The translations under genes were made by a program, and so were the position numbers. This document shows positions 25,687 through 34,410 of a DNA stretch of 64,000 bases, in pieces. Source of the DNA: Mycobacterium sp. ST-F2 (lineage in GTDB: Bacteria > Actinomycetota > Actinomycetes > Mycobacteriales > Mycobacteriaceae); NCBI RefSeq assembly GCF_001905655.1, contig NZ_JMHT01000005.1:1-64000 (forward strand), given 5' to 3'. Positions within the stretch are counted from its first letter, which is position 1, and the number at the start of each line of letters is the position of its first letter. Under the pieces are notes generated by a model. The model was given only the letters and a program-made list of their open reading frames with translations. It ran no database searches and was not told where the DNA came from.

Positions 25687-27051
25687 TCAGCGCGCCGAGC
25701 GCCACCGGGCGATCTCGCGGCCGACTTCGGTTTCGGCCGGCCGGTCGAAGAACCACTCCTGACCGATCCGGTACCAGTTGTTGGTGCTCTGTAGATGGCC
25801 CAAGGTGCCGAACGTGAGGAAGTCGGCGCGCCGCGAGAAGACGTGCTCGGGCGGCAGCATCTGCCGCTTCATGCCCGCGAATTCGGTCTGCCGCGGATCG
25901 ATTGCTGAGACCACCGCGCCGGTGGCCAGCTCAGGCGTGATGGTGAGGTCTTCGTCGACCATGTGCCATTCGCTGGCGGCCCAGATGTACTCCAGGCAAT
26001 CCTGCGGCGTCACAACGGATTCCGCGTCGACGATGCCCCGGCCCAGCATCAAGCGGTATAAGTCGTCGGCGCGGCCCTCGATCGCGGCGTGGAAACAGTC
26101 GAGCTCGAATGCCACGTTGGCCGGATCCATGCGGTTGTACAACCCGAAGTCGACGAATCCGACCCGCCCGTCGGCGGCGAGCATGATGTTGCCTGGATGT
26201 GGGTCGCCGCAGAACTCGTGGTTGGTGAACAGCGAACCGATGTAGAAGCGGTAGATCAGTTCCCCGATGTGATCGCGGTCGGCGGCCGGCAACGTGCGCA
26301 TGTGGTCGAAGCCGGCAGCATCGAGGTATTCGGTGACCAGAACCCGTGGCGTGCAGAACTCGACCACGCTGTCGGGGACGACGATGAACGGGTGTCCGCG
26401 GTACTGCTCGGCCACGTGGTGCTGAGTGTCGGCTTCCCGCAGGTAGTCCAGTTCGCTTTCGAAGTTCCGCGTTATCTCGTCGAGCATCGCGGTGTTCGCT
26501 GCCGGCCACACGCGCCAGAGCTTCATCAACAGCGCGAGGTTGCGCATGTCCGCCGCAATCGCCCGGTCCACGCCCGGGTATTGGACCTTGACCGCGACGT
26601 CGCGGCCGTCGCGCAGCCGGGCCCGGTAGACCTGGCCGATTGATGCTGCGGCCGTGGGGGATTCGTCAAAATCGGCAAACGCCGACGACAGCGGTCCCAG
26701 GTCGGCCTCTACGACCTCGCGCATTGCACTGAACGGTGCCCGTGGAGCTTGGTCCCGCAGCGCGGCAAGTTTTCCCCGGAACTGCTCCCGATGCGACTCG
26801 GGTACCAGGTCCAGTTCGATCACCGACAGCATCTGCCCGAGCTTCATCGCGGCGCCCTTCATGGACCCCAGTACCGTGACGAGATTCTCGGCCATCTCGA
26901 TGGTGGCGCGTTCGGCCAGTAGCTCCTTGGCGCGTTCTGACCGGCCGACCATCGACAGCCGGGTGCCGGCGCCGCGCACCGCTTGTTTGGCGGCCAGGGC
27001 ACCCAGCTTCCCGCCCCGCGCGATACGGCCTTCAGGCAGTCGGCGTGCCAC
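25687..27051 (-). CDS. ABC1/AarF/UbiB-type atypical kinase
   Basis: A protein of about 454 residues of the ADCK/UbiB family, which bind ATP and influence quinone or lipid metabolism. The KxGQ motif appears in GAAMKLGQMLS, the Ala-rich nucleotide loop in AAASIGQVYRARL, the VAVK lysine in GRDVAVKVQYPG, and the catalytic and metal motifs in CGDPHPGNIML and FVDFG. GTG 27051 follows GGGAGG at a good distance; an in-frame GTG 27063 is an alternative. It is the last gene of a three-gene run. Confidence 0.9.
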   Translation of the reverse strand: MARRLPEGRIARGGKLGALAAKQAVRGAGTRLSMVGRSERAKELLAERATIEMAENLVTVLGSMKGAAMKLGQMLSVIELDLVPESHREQFRGKLAALRDQAPRAPFSAMREVVEADLGPLSSAFADFDESPTAAASIGQVYRARLRDGRDVAVKVQYPGVDRAIAADMRNLALLMKLWRVWPAANTAMLDEITRNFESELDYLREADTQHHVAEQYRGHPFIVVPDSVVEFCTPRVLVTEYLDAAGFDHMRTLPAADRDHIGELIYRFYIGSLFTNHEFCGDPHPGNIMLAADGRVGFVDFGLYNRMDPANVAFELDCFHAAIEGRADDLYRLMLGRGIVDAESVVTPQDCLEYIWAASEWHMVDEDLTITPELATGAVVSAIDPRQTEFAGMKRQMLPPEHVFSRRADFLTFGTLGHLQSTNNWYRIGQEWFFDRPAETEVGREIARWRSAR

Positions 27052-27084
27052 GTCGCCTCCCACGGAATCTGTGCAACGACAGCC

Positions 27085-27963
27085 TCAAGCTACCGGCGCC
27101 TCGCGGGTGATGCGGTGCCAGGCTTCCAAACCGGCCAGACGGGCCTGGATTTCGTCGTCCAGCACAGCGGAAACTTCAAGGGCCTCAACAACAACGCCCT
27201 CTGTCGCGGCCACGTCGAGGACGCGAGCCACGACGTCGAGGTCGGGATGGCCCAGCAGCTTGGTGACGGCGGGCTTCGCAAGTTCGGGCTCGATCCGGCT
27301 CAGCAGCGACAGCAGCGCCGCCAGTACTTCTGGTTTGCCGCGCAATGCGGACCGGGCCATGCGCTGCGACCGGTCAGAGCCGGCCGCCCGCATGATGTCG
27401 TTCATGATCGCGGTCTCCGACACCAGCACTCCGGTCAGGATGATGCCTTCGTCGTCATCGATGGCCTTCTCGAACGCCACAATGTGCTCGTCGGTGGCGA
27501 ATTCGACGAACCGCGATGCCGTCAGGTAGTCGCGACGCCGCAGCAGTTCTTTCGCGGCTGGGATCAACAGCTTGGCGGGCAGCCGCGGGGCGAAGTGCGG
27601 GATGACCCGGGGATCGACATAGGGTGCCGCGTCGGCGAGGTAGGTGGGCTTGAGGCCCGACAGCACGCCGATGGCGCGGTCGCCATGAGCCAGGCCTACC
27701 GCGCCGCCCACACGTCCGGCCACTTCGGCCGGCACCGCTCGATGAGCGACGGTGACCACCACGGCATTTGGCACCAGGGGCGCCAGCTTGCCCACCCGGG
27801 CGAAGGCCTCGGCCTGTTCGTCGAACAGGGCGTCGGAGAGGGCGCTGCGGAGGGCTTTGAGATCGTCGGCGCCGAGCCGCTCGAGGCTGGACAGGCTTGC
27901 AGGGTCGGTCTGCAGCAGCGCGGCCAGCAGTGACAGCTGGGCGCGGGTCAGAATGTCGGCCAT
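27085..27963 (-). CDS. Conserved hypothetical helical-repeat protein (DUF2336-like)
   Basis: A 292-residue protein of repeated amphipathic helices (LERLGADDLKALRSALSDAL, FATDEHIVAFEKAI, AALLSLLSRIEPELAKPAVT, LLGHPDLDVVARVLDVA), giving a HEAT-repeat appearance and resembling DUF2336. No signal peptide or catalytic motif. It starts eight bases after the upstream small gene and precedes the AarF-like kinase, so the three probably act together, perhaps as scaffold and kinase. Confidence 0.6.
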   Translation of the reverse strand: MADILTRAQLSLLAALLQTDPASLSSLERLGADDLKALRSALSDALFDEQAEAFARVGKLAPLVPNAVVVTVAHRAVPAEVAGRVGGAVGLAHGDRAIGVLSGLKPTYLADAAPYVDPRVIPHFAPRLPAKLLIPAAKELLRRRDYLTASRFVEFATDEHIVAFEKAIDDDEGIILTGVLVSETAIMNDIMRAAGSDRSQRMARSALRGKPEVLAALLSLLSRIEPELAKPAVTKLLGHPDLDVVARVLDVAATEGVVVEALEVSAVLDDEIQARLAGLEAWHRITREAPVA

Positions 27964-27970
27964 CGGTGAG

Positions 27971-28201
27971 TCACCTTCCGAACAGGATCTTGCGGGCAGC
28001 GGGCCGGATCAGCCGGGGCAGGACCTTGAGCCCGTCGTCGAGGGAGTCGTTCAGGCTGCGCTGGTGGGACGCCTTGGCTTTCCTGAGCAGGCTGAGCAGT
28101 TGGGCTGATTCCTCGGGGCTGAGCTTGTCGAGTACATCCCGCGGTTGTCCGAGCTCGTCGAGCAGCGGGTTGTCGGTACCCGGGGTAGCGGCTTTGTCCA
28201 T
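27971..28201 (-). CDS. Small hypothetical protein, first gene of AarF cluster
   Basis: A 76-residue, mainly helical, basic-tailed protein (DVLDKLSPEESAQLLSLLRK, then ARKILFGR). The family is not recognised. It leads the run with the 292-residue protein and the AarF-like kinase. Its promoter lies in the region holding the TetR operators at 28223-28303, so it may share that control. Confidence 0.55.
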   Translation of the reverse strand: MDKAATPGTDNPLLDELGQPRDVLDKLSPEESAQLLSLLRKAKASHQRSLNDSLDDGLKVLPRLIRPAARKILFGR

Positions 28202-28222
28202 CCTAAATAACTACCACATTCG

Positions 28223-28237
28223 GATGGCATAGCTATC
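28223..28237. promoter_or_regulatory. GATAGC-N3-GCTATC-type operator, site A
   Basis: GATGGC-ata-GCTATC sits inside a wider repeat TTCGGAT...ATCCGAA (28219-28241), in the spacer between the small-gene/AarF operon and the TetR gene. It shares the half-site spacing of sites B and C. Confidence 0.6.
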
Positions 28238-28288
28238 CGAAGACATCCGAGTGAGCGGAAAAGGGCCTTTAAGCTGGCCTGTTATCTG

Positions 28289-28303
28289 GATAGCGATAGT
28301 ATC
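28289..28303. promoter_or_regulatory. GATAGC-N3-GCTATC-type operator, site B
   Basis: GATAGC-gat-AGTATC lies about 35 bases before the TetR start, well placed for autorepression. Left half identical to site C. Confidence 0.6.
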
Positions 28304-28336
28304 GAGGCTCGTCGTGTAGAGGATGTGGAGGATGTG

Positions 28337-28966
28337 GTGGCGGCTCGGAAGGTGCTGACGCGGGCGGAGAGCCAAGCGCAGACGCGGCAGGAATTGCTGG
28401 ACGCCGCGGAGCAACTTTTCTACGCCAACGGGTACCACGCCACGTCACTGGCGGCCATCGCGGCAGAGGCCGGACGGACCATCGGTGCGGTCTACAGCAA
28501 TTTCGAGGGCAAGGAAGCGCTGTGCCTCGAAGTGATCCGCAACCGCTCCATGGCCGAACTCAATCAACTGCTCGGGCCTCTCGTGGCGGCCGGCGTCTCC
28601 ACCGACGACAGGCTGGCGGCCCTTGCGAGTTGGTGGGCCCGCATCGGCGCCGAGCCCAACCTCGTCGTGCTGACCGCCGAATACGTGACGAGCACTTTCC
28701 ACAATCCTGAGCAGCTCGCCAAGGCTCGTGAGGCGTTGGAACGGTTCAAGGAATCGACGCGGGTGTTGCTGGAAGACGCTGTGCCGGAAGGGGTTCCGGC
28801 CGACCACCCGTTGATGGACGATGCCATCGAGTTGGCGGTTTCGACAGGCGCTGGGCTCGCCATGGCGCAGGCATTGGGGACCATCGATGCCGAGCGCGGC
28901 GCCTCGTTGATGGTGGCCAACATGAAGCTGTGGTTCGACGCACTGGCGGTCGGCAAGTCCAACTAG
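28337..28966 (+). CDS. TetR family regulator of the oxygenase operon
   Basis: A protein of about 209 residues. The helix-turn-helix is at about residues 15-55 (RQELLDAAEQLFYANGYHAT and IAAEAGRTIGAVYSNFEGKE). The C-terminal ligand-binding domain is longer than minimal (TAEYVTSTFHNPEQLAKARE). Several in-frame GTGs (28325, 28334, 28337) precede the fold; 28337 has GGAG at the best distance. Its stop overlaps by four bases the convergent end of the thioredoxin-fold gene. Shared operators A-C tie it to its own promoter and to the MpaB-type operon. Confidence 0.85.
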   Translation: MAARKVLTRAESQAQTRQELLDAAEQLFYANGYHATSLAAIAAEAGRTIGAVYSNFEGKEALCLEVIRNRSMAELNQLLGPLVAAGVSTDDRLAALASWWARIGAEPNLVVLTAEYVTSTFHNPEQLAKAREALERFKESTRVLLEDAVPEGVPADHPLMDDAIELAVSTGAGLAMAQALGTIDAERGASLMVANMKLWFDALAVGKSN

Positions 28967-29517
28967 GCCGTCACGGTCCGCCGCGCGGCAGCGCACAGCG
29001 CGGCGACCACCTCACTGCCGGTAGCCAGGTCGGCGGCATACCGTGCCCGGTGTTCCCACGTGACTCGCCGGCCGCCCTGTTCGACGACGAACACACCACC
29101 GAGTCGGCGCGGATCGCCGGTGCGCTGATAGGGATAGATCCCGGCCCGGACGAAATTGAGAAATGCGCTCGCATTCCGGATCGGGTTCAACCATCGCCGT
29201 CGAGCGGCCAATCCCATTGTGCGATAAAGCGTGTGGTCTTGAGTGACCATGACGGGAGCGCGGAAACCGGCCCGCTTCCGGAAGGTGAAACCCTGGATCG
29301 ACGTGCCGATGCCGAGCAGGATCACCTGGGCGCCAAGCGCTTCCACTTCATCGAAGCGCGCGGTCAACTCTCTGGCTTGAGCCAGGCCGAAGGCGCTGCC
29401 GAATTGCGGCAGGAACACCAGTGCCACCGGCCCGTCGCGCCAGAAGTCCTGAAACTCGTGCAGGTGGTGCCGGTCATCCAACACCCGCTCATTGCTGATG
29501 ACATCGACCCGGGTCAT
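28963..29517 (-). CDS. Peroxiredoxin-like thioredoxin-fold protein
   Basis: A 184-residue protein of the AhpC/TSA-like (PRXL2/SelL-like) type: VALVFLPQFGSAFGLAQARE is the position of a peroxiredoxin active-site loop, then EALGAQVILLGIGT and GVFVVEQGGRRVTW. The usual CxxC or CxxU redox centre is replaced (PQFGSAFG), so it lacks a peroxidatic cysteine and may be a non-redox or divergent member. ATG 29517 overlaps the stop of the oxygenase gene (ATGA), a sign of coupled translation. Confidence 0.75.
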   Translation of the reverse strand: MTRVDVISNERVLDDRHHLHEFQDFWRDGPVALVFLPQFGSAFGLAQARELTARFDEVEALGAQVILLGIGTSIQGFTFRKRAGFRAPVMVTQDHTLYRTMGLAARRRWLNPIRNASAFLNFVRAGIYPYQRTGDPRRLGGVFVVEQGGRRVTWEHRARYAADLATGSEVVAALCAAARRTVTA

Positions 29518-30584
29518 ATGCCCGCTCCCGCAACGGCGAACGGGCACATCGTGCCGCGTTTGCCGTGCTGCAGCGTCAGGCCCGGATCGTGCGTCATCTC
29601 GACGAAGCCGGTGCTGTCGGCATGGCGAACCACGTTGTGCAGATAACCCCACATCTCGGGTCCGAAGTACGGGATGAAGATGCGGTCGAAGATCGGGTTC
29701 TCCAGCGCCTTGACGGTCGCCTTGACCAACAGTGAGCCCAGTCGCGGGCGCATCCGGTAGTCCTCGAGGCCGCAGATCTGTCGCACATACGGCGTCAGTA
29801 GGGGGATGGCAGCCCAGATTGCGACCCGCATCAGCGTGCCGATGACCAGATTCGGGTTCAGCGGGGTCACCGGGGGATGGGTCATGAAGTCGGTGAGTTC
29901 CTGTGCCGGCCGCGTGAAAGCCATGAGTTCCTGCTCGGCACGCTGCACCCACGCTTCGACGTCCTCGGGGGTGTCGGGCAACTCGCCCGCCGGCATTCCC
30001 ATCAGCTGGCAGACCTTGACCTGTTCACGGTAGAACTGGCGCTCGTCGTCGTCGGTCGCATTCGGGTCACCGAAGGTCTTGTACGCCCGCCACAGGTGCG
30101 GCCAGCCGACGACGTAGGTGAACTTGAGGGTCTCGATGTGGTTGGCCTGGAACAGTTCTCCCGTCGCGGGCACTTCGCCGGTGATGTGTGAGTGCTTGCG
30201 GAACAGGTCCACGCCGACTTTCTCGGCGTTGACAGTGTCGCCTGCGACCGCGCCGGCGAAGAAGTGCAGGCTGCGGCGGATACGGCCGATCGTGTCGTAG
30301 TAGTACGTGGTGTGGTGGCCGACGCCGTACGCGCCGTCGGGATCCAGTACCGAGATGAAAAGTCCTGAGAGGGCCCCCATTCCGGCGACCATGACGTTCT
30401 CGTAGACCTTCCAGCTGATCGACTCGGGCCCGAAGTAGCCGTTGTCCATCCGTGGGGCCTCCGCTATCGCCAGGGCCTTCTTGCCGTTCTTGCCGTGCAG
30501 CTTCAACAGGAAGTCGTACCGGCGATCGATCCGCTGCCGCTCGGCTTTGGGCATCGCGACGTCCTGCAAACGGACTGCCTTCAT
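29514..30584 (-). CDS. MpaB-type oxygenase family protein (DUF2236/latex-clearing-like)
   Basis: A 356-residue protein of the ER-bound oxygenase MpaB/Lcp-like DUF2236 family, a mostly helical heme fold. Recognisable parts are SWKVYENVMVAGMGALSGLF, DPDGAYGVGHHTTYYYDTIG with RIRRSLHFFAGAVAG, and FTYVVGWPHLWRAYKTFG. Members cleave or oxygenate hydrophobic side chains such as polyisoprenoids; a mycobacterial substrate is not known from sequence. ATG 30584 is preceded by TAGGAGGA. It is the first gene of a two-gene unit with the thioredoxin-fold protein; site C sits just upstream. Confidence 0.85.
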   Translation of the reverse strand: MKAVRLQDVAMPKAERQRIDRRYDFLLKLHGKNGKKALAIAEAPRMDNGYFGPESISWKVYENVMVAGMGALSGLFISVLDPDGAYGVGHHTTYYYDTIGRIRRSLHFFAGAVAGDTVNAEKVGVDLFRKHSHITGEVPATGELFQANHIETLKFTYVVGWPHLWRAYKTFGDPNATDDDERQFYREQVKVCQLMGMPAGELPDTPEDVEAWVQRAEQELMAFTRPAQELTDFMTHPPVTPLNPNLVIGTLMRVAIWAAIPLLTPYVRQICGLEDYRMRPRLGSLLVKATVKALENPIFDRIFIPYFGPEMWGYLHNVVRHADSTGFVEMTHDPGLTLQHGKRGTMCPFAVAGAGI

Positions 30585-30601
30585 GGGTCCTCCTACTTTG
30601 A

Positions 30602-30616
30602 GATAGCAACGCTATT
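30602..30616. promoter_or_regulatory. GATAGC-N3-GCTATC-type operator, site C
   Basis: GATAGC-aac-GCTATT lies 18 bases upstream of the MpaB-type start codon. The half-sites and spacing are those of sites A and B near the TetR gene, so the TetR protein probably represses this operon. Confidence 0.65.
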
Positions 30617-30739
30617 CCAATTGTGACGCTACCTCAAGCGATGTGGGTGGACAAGGGGTCGTCCGTCGGGCGGGAAACGCGAGCGACTGAGGCTGCCCGG
30701 CCGCCATAGGATGCGGAGGACCAGCAAGATGGAGGGCCG

Positions 30740-31189
30740 ATGTCAGACGTTGCCGTGCAGAAGTTGGTGGACGCCGAGGAGTTGCGAACGCGCCTGGGCA
30801 CGTTCGCGCGTGTGGTCGACGGCAAGCGTTGGTCGGACGTGTCGCAGGTCTTCGCCGACGACGTGACGTTCGACTACGGCGATCAGGGGCAGCAGTCAGG
30901 CCTGCCGGCGTTGGTGGAGACATTCCGCCGGTACCTCGAAAACTGTGGCGGCACACAGCATCTCATCGGGTCCATCCAGGTTGAAGTGCGTGACGACGAC
31001 ACGGCGGTCACCCGGGCCTACGTGCAGGCCCGTCATCAGGGCCTCGGGCCGCTGGCGGCGGAGAACTTCGATACGAACGGCGAATACACCGACACCTGGG
31101 CGCGGCGTCCCGAAGGCTGGCGGATCGTCAACCGGATCAGCCGGTGGTCGGCGATGTCCGGCAATCCGAAGGTGCTGTTCGCCCAGTAA
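30740..31189 (+). CDS. Nuclear-transport-factor-2-like (SnoaL/NTF2) protein
   Basis: A 149-residue single-domain protein of the NTF2-like fold, seen as DAEELRTRLGTFARVVDGKR followed by VFADDVTFDYGDQGQQSG and the strand block TQHLIGSIQVEV, AYVQARHQGLGPL, RPEGWRIVNRISRW. Such proteins bind small hydrophobic ligands or act as isomerases and dehydratases. No catalytic Asp-His pair is obvious, so the activity is open. It stands alone between the MpaB-type operon and the convergent dehydratase gene. Confidence 0.8.
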   Translation: MSDVAVQKLVDAEELRTRLGTFARVVDGKRWSDVSQVFADDVTFDYGDQGQQSGLPALVETFRRYLENCGGTQHLIGSIQVEVRDDDTAVTRAYVQARHQGLGPLAAENFDTNGEYTDTWARRPEGWRIVNRISRWSAMSGNPKVLFAQ

Positions 31190-31200
31190 TGGGCCGAAAC

Positions 31201-32223
31201 TCAGCGGAAGCGGACGTCCATGGTGGCGAGGCCGAAGATCTTCTTGCCGGCCGACTTCGCCCCGATGATGACGACACCGGTGCGGGTCTCCGGGTCCAGC
31301 GATTTGATCTTGCCGCTGAACTCGATGTCGCAGCCCTCGGCCGCGGGTACCACTGCGGGCGCGGAGAGCCGGACCGTGTAGCGGCTGACGGCACCGGGAT
31401 CGCCCGCCCACGATGACGCGAATCCGGCGCCCAGGCCCATGGTGAGCATGCCGTGCGCAATCACGTCGGGCAGGCCGGCCAGCTGGGCCAGGTCCTTGTC
31501 CCAGTGAATCGGGTTGGCGTCGCCGGCCACGCCGGCGTAGTTCACCAGGTCGCCGATGGACAGTCGCAGGTGGCTCGCGGGCAGCTCGTCGCCGACGGCG
31601 ACGTCATCGAACGACGGCGTGCCCGGGGTGCGGGCCGAGTCGCTCGCAATCCGGACTTCGCCTTCGGGCCGCACCGTCTTGCGGTACTCCTCGGCGCCGA
31701 TGTCCAGGATGTTCATGTCGTGCATCATGGCCTTCTGCACGGCCGACTTGACGTCGCCGTCGATGTCCTCGGCCGTCACGCCGACGACGGTGGTGTGCAG
31801 GGTGTGGACCCGCTCGCCCTTGGTATCGGTGAAGGTGTTGGTGACGGTGATGAAGTCACGGCCCGCGGTCCGGCGCACCGACGTCAGCTCGACGTCGATG
31901 ACCAGTTCGTCGCCCGCCACGATCGGGCGGTGCTGCTCGAAGACTTCCTCGGTCTGCAGGTAGGTGTCGTAACCGACGACGATCGACTCGAACATCCGGC
32001 GGTTGCACTTCATCCCCGGGGTCGAGGTGAAAGTGATCGGTGCGATGACGTCCGCGTAGCCGAGCGCATTGGCGGCAGCGACGTCCCAGTGCGCAGGGTG
32101 GTAGTCCTGCACCGCACGCGCGTATTCGCGGAGCTTCTCGCGGCCCACCAGATAGGTGCCGTCCATCTGGTAGTGATGGCCGATCCGCGCTTCGAGCGGC
32201 GACGTGTCTGCAGCTGTCGTCAT
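31201..32223 (-). CDS. Fused two-hotdog MaoC/HadAB-type dehydratase
   Basis: A 340-residue double-hotdog protein. The N-terminal half (YQMDGTYLVGREKLREYARA, IAPITFTSTPGM) resembles the HadA/FAS1-dehydratase N-domain. The C-terminal half has the MaoC hydratase-2 motif (YAGVAGDANPIHWDKDLAQ, then VIAHGMLTMGLG) with the Asp-His catalytic pair. It probably interconverts (3R)-3-hydroxyacyl and trans-2-enoyl thioesters. ATG 32223 begins MTTAADTSPL. The SCO6745-family gene is divergent. Confidence 0.85.
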   Translation of the reverse strand: MTTAADTSPLEARIGHHYQMDGTYLVGREKLREYARAVQDYHPAHWDVAAANALGYADVIAPITFTSTPGMKCNRRMFESIVVGYDTYLQTEEVFEQHRPIVAGDELVIDVELTSVRRTAGRDFITVTNTFTDTKGERVHTLHTTVVGVTAEDIDGDVKSAVQKAMMHDMNILDIGAEEYRKTVRPEGEVRIASDSARTPGTPSFDDVAVGDELPASHLRLSIGDLVNYAGVAGDANPIHWDKDLAQLAGLPDVIAHGMLTMGLGAGFASSWAGDPGAVSRYTVRLSAPAVVPAAEGCDIEFSGKIKSLDPETRTGVVIIGAKSAGKKIFGLATMDVRFR

Positions 32224-32416
32224 AACTGTGCCCAACTTTTCTATCGGCATGTTCGCTGAGGCCGACCAAAGCACCCTACGCGGCGACGTGGTGCCGACAC
32301 ACGTCGATCGGCTTTCTACCTGCGCCGAGCAGACAGAAATGTGCCCAAAACCACGCGATCCGCTGGGCGCCTGTGGCTGTTCGCGGGCAAAAACAGGGCC
32401 GTGCTTGACTGGCAAC

Positions 32417-33304
32417 ATGGCCCGCACACCCACTTTGGCCCGCCGGTTGTTCGAGCGATTCGAACCCGTCCACGCGATCACGTACTTCGCGCCCGAGTCG
32501 CGGCAGGCGGCCGTCGCTCTCGGCTACCGCAGCTTCTGGAGCGGCTACTTCGCCACCCGGTCGGCGCCCCTGGGGCCGGTGCCTCCGCAGGTCGTGGAAG
32601 CGGTTTTCTACAACTTCGCCCCACACCGGGTGGCCAAGTCCCTGGCCGGCGTATGGGACGTCGCGACCCCGGAACAGGCGCTGGCTGCCCGCCAAGCCGG
32701 CGCTGTCGCCGCGTTGCAGCGGTACGGCCTGACCGCCGACGAGAACCTGCGCACCGCCGCGGAACTGCTCGGCCGGGTCGCACGGGGCGCGGCTGTCGAC
32801 GGCCGGCCGCTTTTCGCCGCCCTGTCGGCAGTGCCCTGGCCCGACGAGCCGGTCGCCGCCCTCTGGCATGCGGCGACCCTGCTGCGTGAGCAACGAGGCG
32901 ACGCTCATGTGGCGACTCTCGTGGCCGCCGGCATCACCGGGCGCGAATCCAACGTGCTGCACGTGGCGGCGGGCCGCACCACCAAGGAGAAGGTCGTCAC
33001 CACCCGCGACTACGACGACGCCGAGTGGGCGGCAGTGACGGAGCAACTGGTCGGGCGCGGGCTGCTGACCGCGGACGGTGCGCTGACCGACGCCGGACGT
33101 GCCCTCAAAGACAACATCGAGTACTGCACCGATGCCGCGGCGCTGCCGACGCTCGACGTGCTCAGTGACGACGAGGTCGAGACCTTGTTCCAGGTGCTCA
33201 CCCCGATTGCCCGACAGGTGGTCGCCGGCGGGGACCTACCGGCGATCACCCCGATGGCGCTGCAACACAGCGATCTCGACGATCCCGGCGCGAACCTGGT
33301 CTAA
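32417..33304 (+). CDS. SCO6745 family helical protein
   Basis: A 295-residue, mostly helical protein. The N-terminus MARTPTLARRLFERFEPVHA and phrases YFAPESRQAAVALGYRSFW, GYFATRSAPLGPV and FYNFAPHRVAKSLAGVWD are those of an actinobacterial family typified by Streptomyces SCO6745; its C-terminal third reads like a winged helix. The function is unknown. ATG 32417 is preferred to longer frames. The end overlaps the convergent ssuD stop by four bases. Confidence 0.75.
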   Translation: MARTPTLARRLFERFEPVHAITYFAPESRQAAVALGYRSFWSGYFATRSAPLGPVPPQVVEAVFYNFAPHRVAKSLAGVWDVATPEQALAARQAGAVAALQRYGLTADENLRTAAELLGRVARGAAVDGRPLFAALSAVPWPDEPVAALWHAATLLREQRGDAHVATLVAAGITGRESNVLHVAAGRTTKEKVVTTRDYDDAEWAAVTEQLVGRGLLTADGALTDAGRALKDNIEYCTDAAALPTLDVLSDDEVETLFQVLTPIARQVVAGGDLPAITPMALQHSDLDDPGANLV

Positions 33305-34398
33305 GCCGCCAGGGCGCCGCGCTTGCGCAGCAGGGGCAGCACACCTTCGGCGAACCAGTAGGCCTCCTCGAGGTGCGGGTAGCCCGAGAGGATGAACTCG
33401 TCGAATCCGAGATCGTGGTACTCGGAGATCAGGGCGGCCACTTCCTCATGGCTGCCGACCAGTGCGGTTCCGGCGCCGCCTCGCACCAGACCGACGCCGG
33501 CCCAGAGGTTCGGGTAGACCTCGAGGTGGTCGAGACGTCCGCCGTGCAACGCCGTCATGCGTCGTTGTCCTTCGGATTCCGAATTGGCATGCAGTGCTGT
33601 GGCTTTCGCGATCTGTTCGGGCGTCAACTCCGCCAGCAGGGAGTTGGCGACGGCCCAGGCTGCTGCGGAGGTGTCGCGGGTGATGGTGTGCAGCCGGATG
33701 CCGAAACGCAGGGTCCGTCCGCGGGCCTTGGCCAGTTCGCGGACCTGTTGAATCTTGGCTGCCGCCGCGGCCGGTGGTTCGCCCCAGGTCAGATAGACGT
33801 CGACGTGTTCGGCGGCGATGGGCAGCGCCGCCGGCGACGAACCACCGAAATAGAGCTGCGGCAACGGGTTCGGTGGCTCGGATACTCGAGCATCGGTGAC
33901 GGAATAGTGCAGTCCGTGGTAATCGACAGGACCGCCGCGCCACACGTCGCGCACGATCTCGAGGAATTCGCCGGTGCGTTCGTAGCGCTGGTCGTGGCTC
34001 AGCCAGTCGCCGAACCGGCGCTGCTCAACATCGTCGCCACCGCTGACGATGTTGAGCAGCAGGCGTCCTCCCGAGAAGCGCTGGAAGGTTGCCGCCTGCT
34101 GAGCGGCCAGAGTGGGCGGCACCAGGCCGGGCCGGAAGGCGACAAGGAACTTGAGTCGGTCGGTCTGCTCGAGCAGCGCCGCGGACGTCAACCAGGCGTC
34201 CTCACACCACGTTCCGGTGGGGGTCAGCACTCCCTCGAAGCCGAGGCGGTCAGCGGCGCGGGCCACCTCTCCCAAATAACGCAGGCTCGGCTTGCGGTAT
34301 CCGGCGGGAACCGTGTGGTGCGACGACGCGTGCGAGGCGCCGACGATCGAGCGGCTGTCGCCGTTGGTGGGCAGGAACCAGAAGAACTTGGCGGACAA
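33301..34398 (-). CDS. ssuD: Alkanesulfonate monooxygenase, FMNH2-dependent
   Basis: A 365-residue LLM-class flavin monooxygenase that releases sulfite from alkanesulfonates. Family marks are FFWFLPTNGDSR at the start, YLGEVARAADRLGFEGVLTP, GTWCEDAWLTSAALL, RPGLVPPTLAAQQAATFQRF, NIVSGGDDVEQRRFGDWL and YLTWGEPP. The start is TTG 34398, supported by GGAGG eight bases upstream. It follows ssuABC genes in one operon. The necessary NADPH-flavin reductase (SsuE-type) is not in the window. Confidence 0.93.
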   Translation of the reverse strand: MSAKFFWFLPTNGDSRSIVGASHASSHHTVPAGYRKPSLRYLGEVARAADRLGFEGVLTPTGTWCEDAWLTSAALLEQTDRLKFLVAFRPGLVPPTLAAQQAATFQRFSGGRLLLNIVSGGDDVEQRRFGDWLSHDQRYERTGEFLEIVRDVWRGGPVDYHGLHYSVTDARVSEPPNPLPQLYFGGSSPAALPIAAEHVDVYLTWGEPPAAAAAKIQQVRELAKARGRTLRFGIRLHTITRDTSAAAWAVANSLLAELTPEQIAKATALHANSESEGQRRMTALHGGRLDHLEVYPNLWAGVGLVRGGAGTALVGSHEEVAALISEYHDLGFDEFILSGYPHLEEAYWFAEGVLPLLRKRGALAA

Positions 34399-34410
34399 GG
34401 TGATTGCCTC

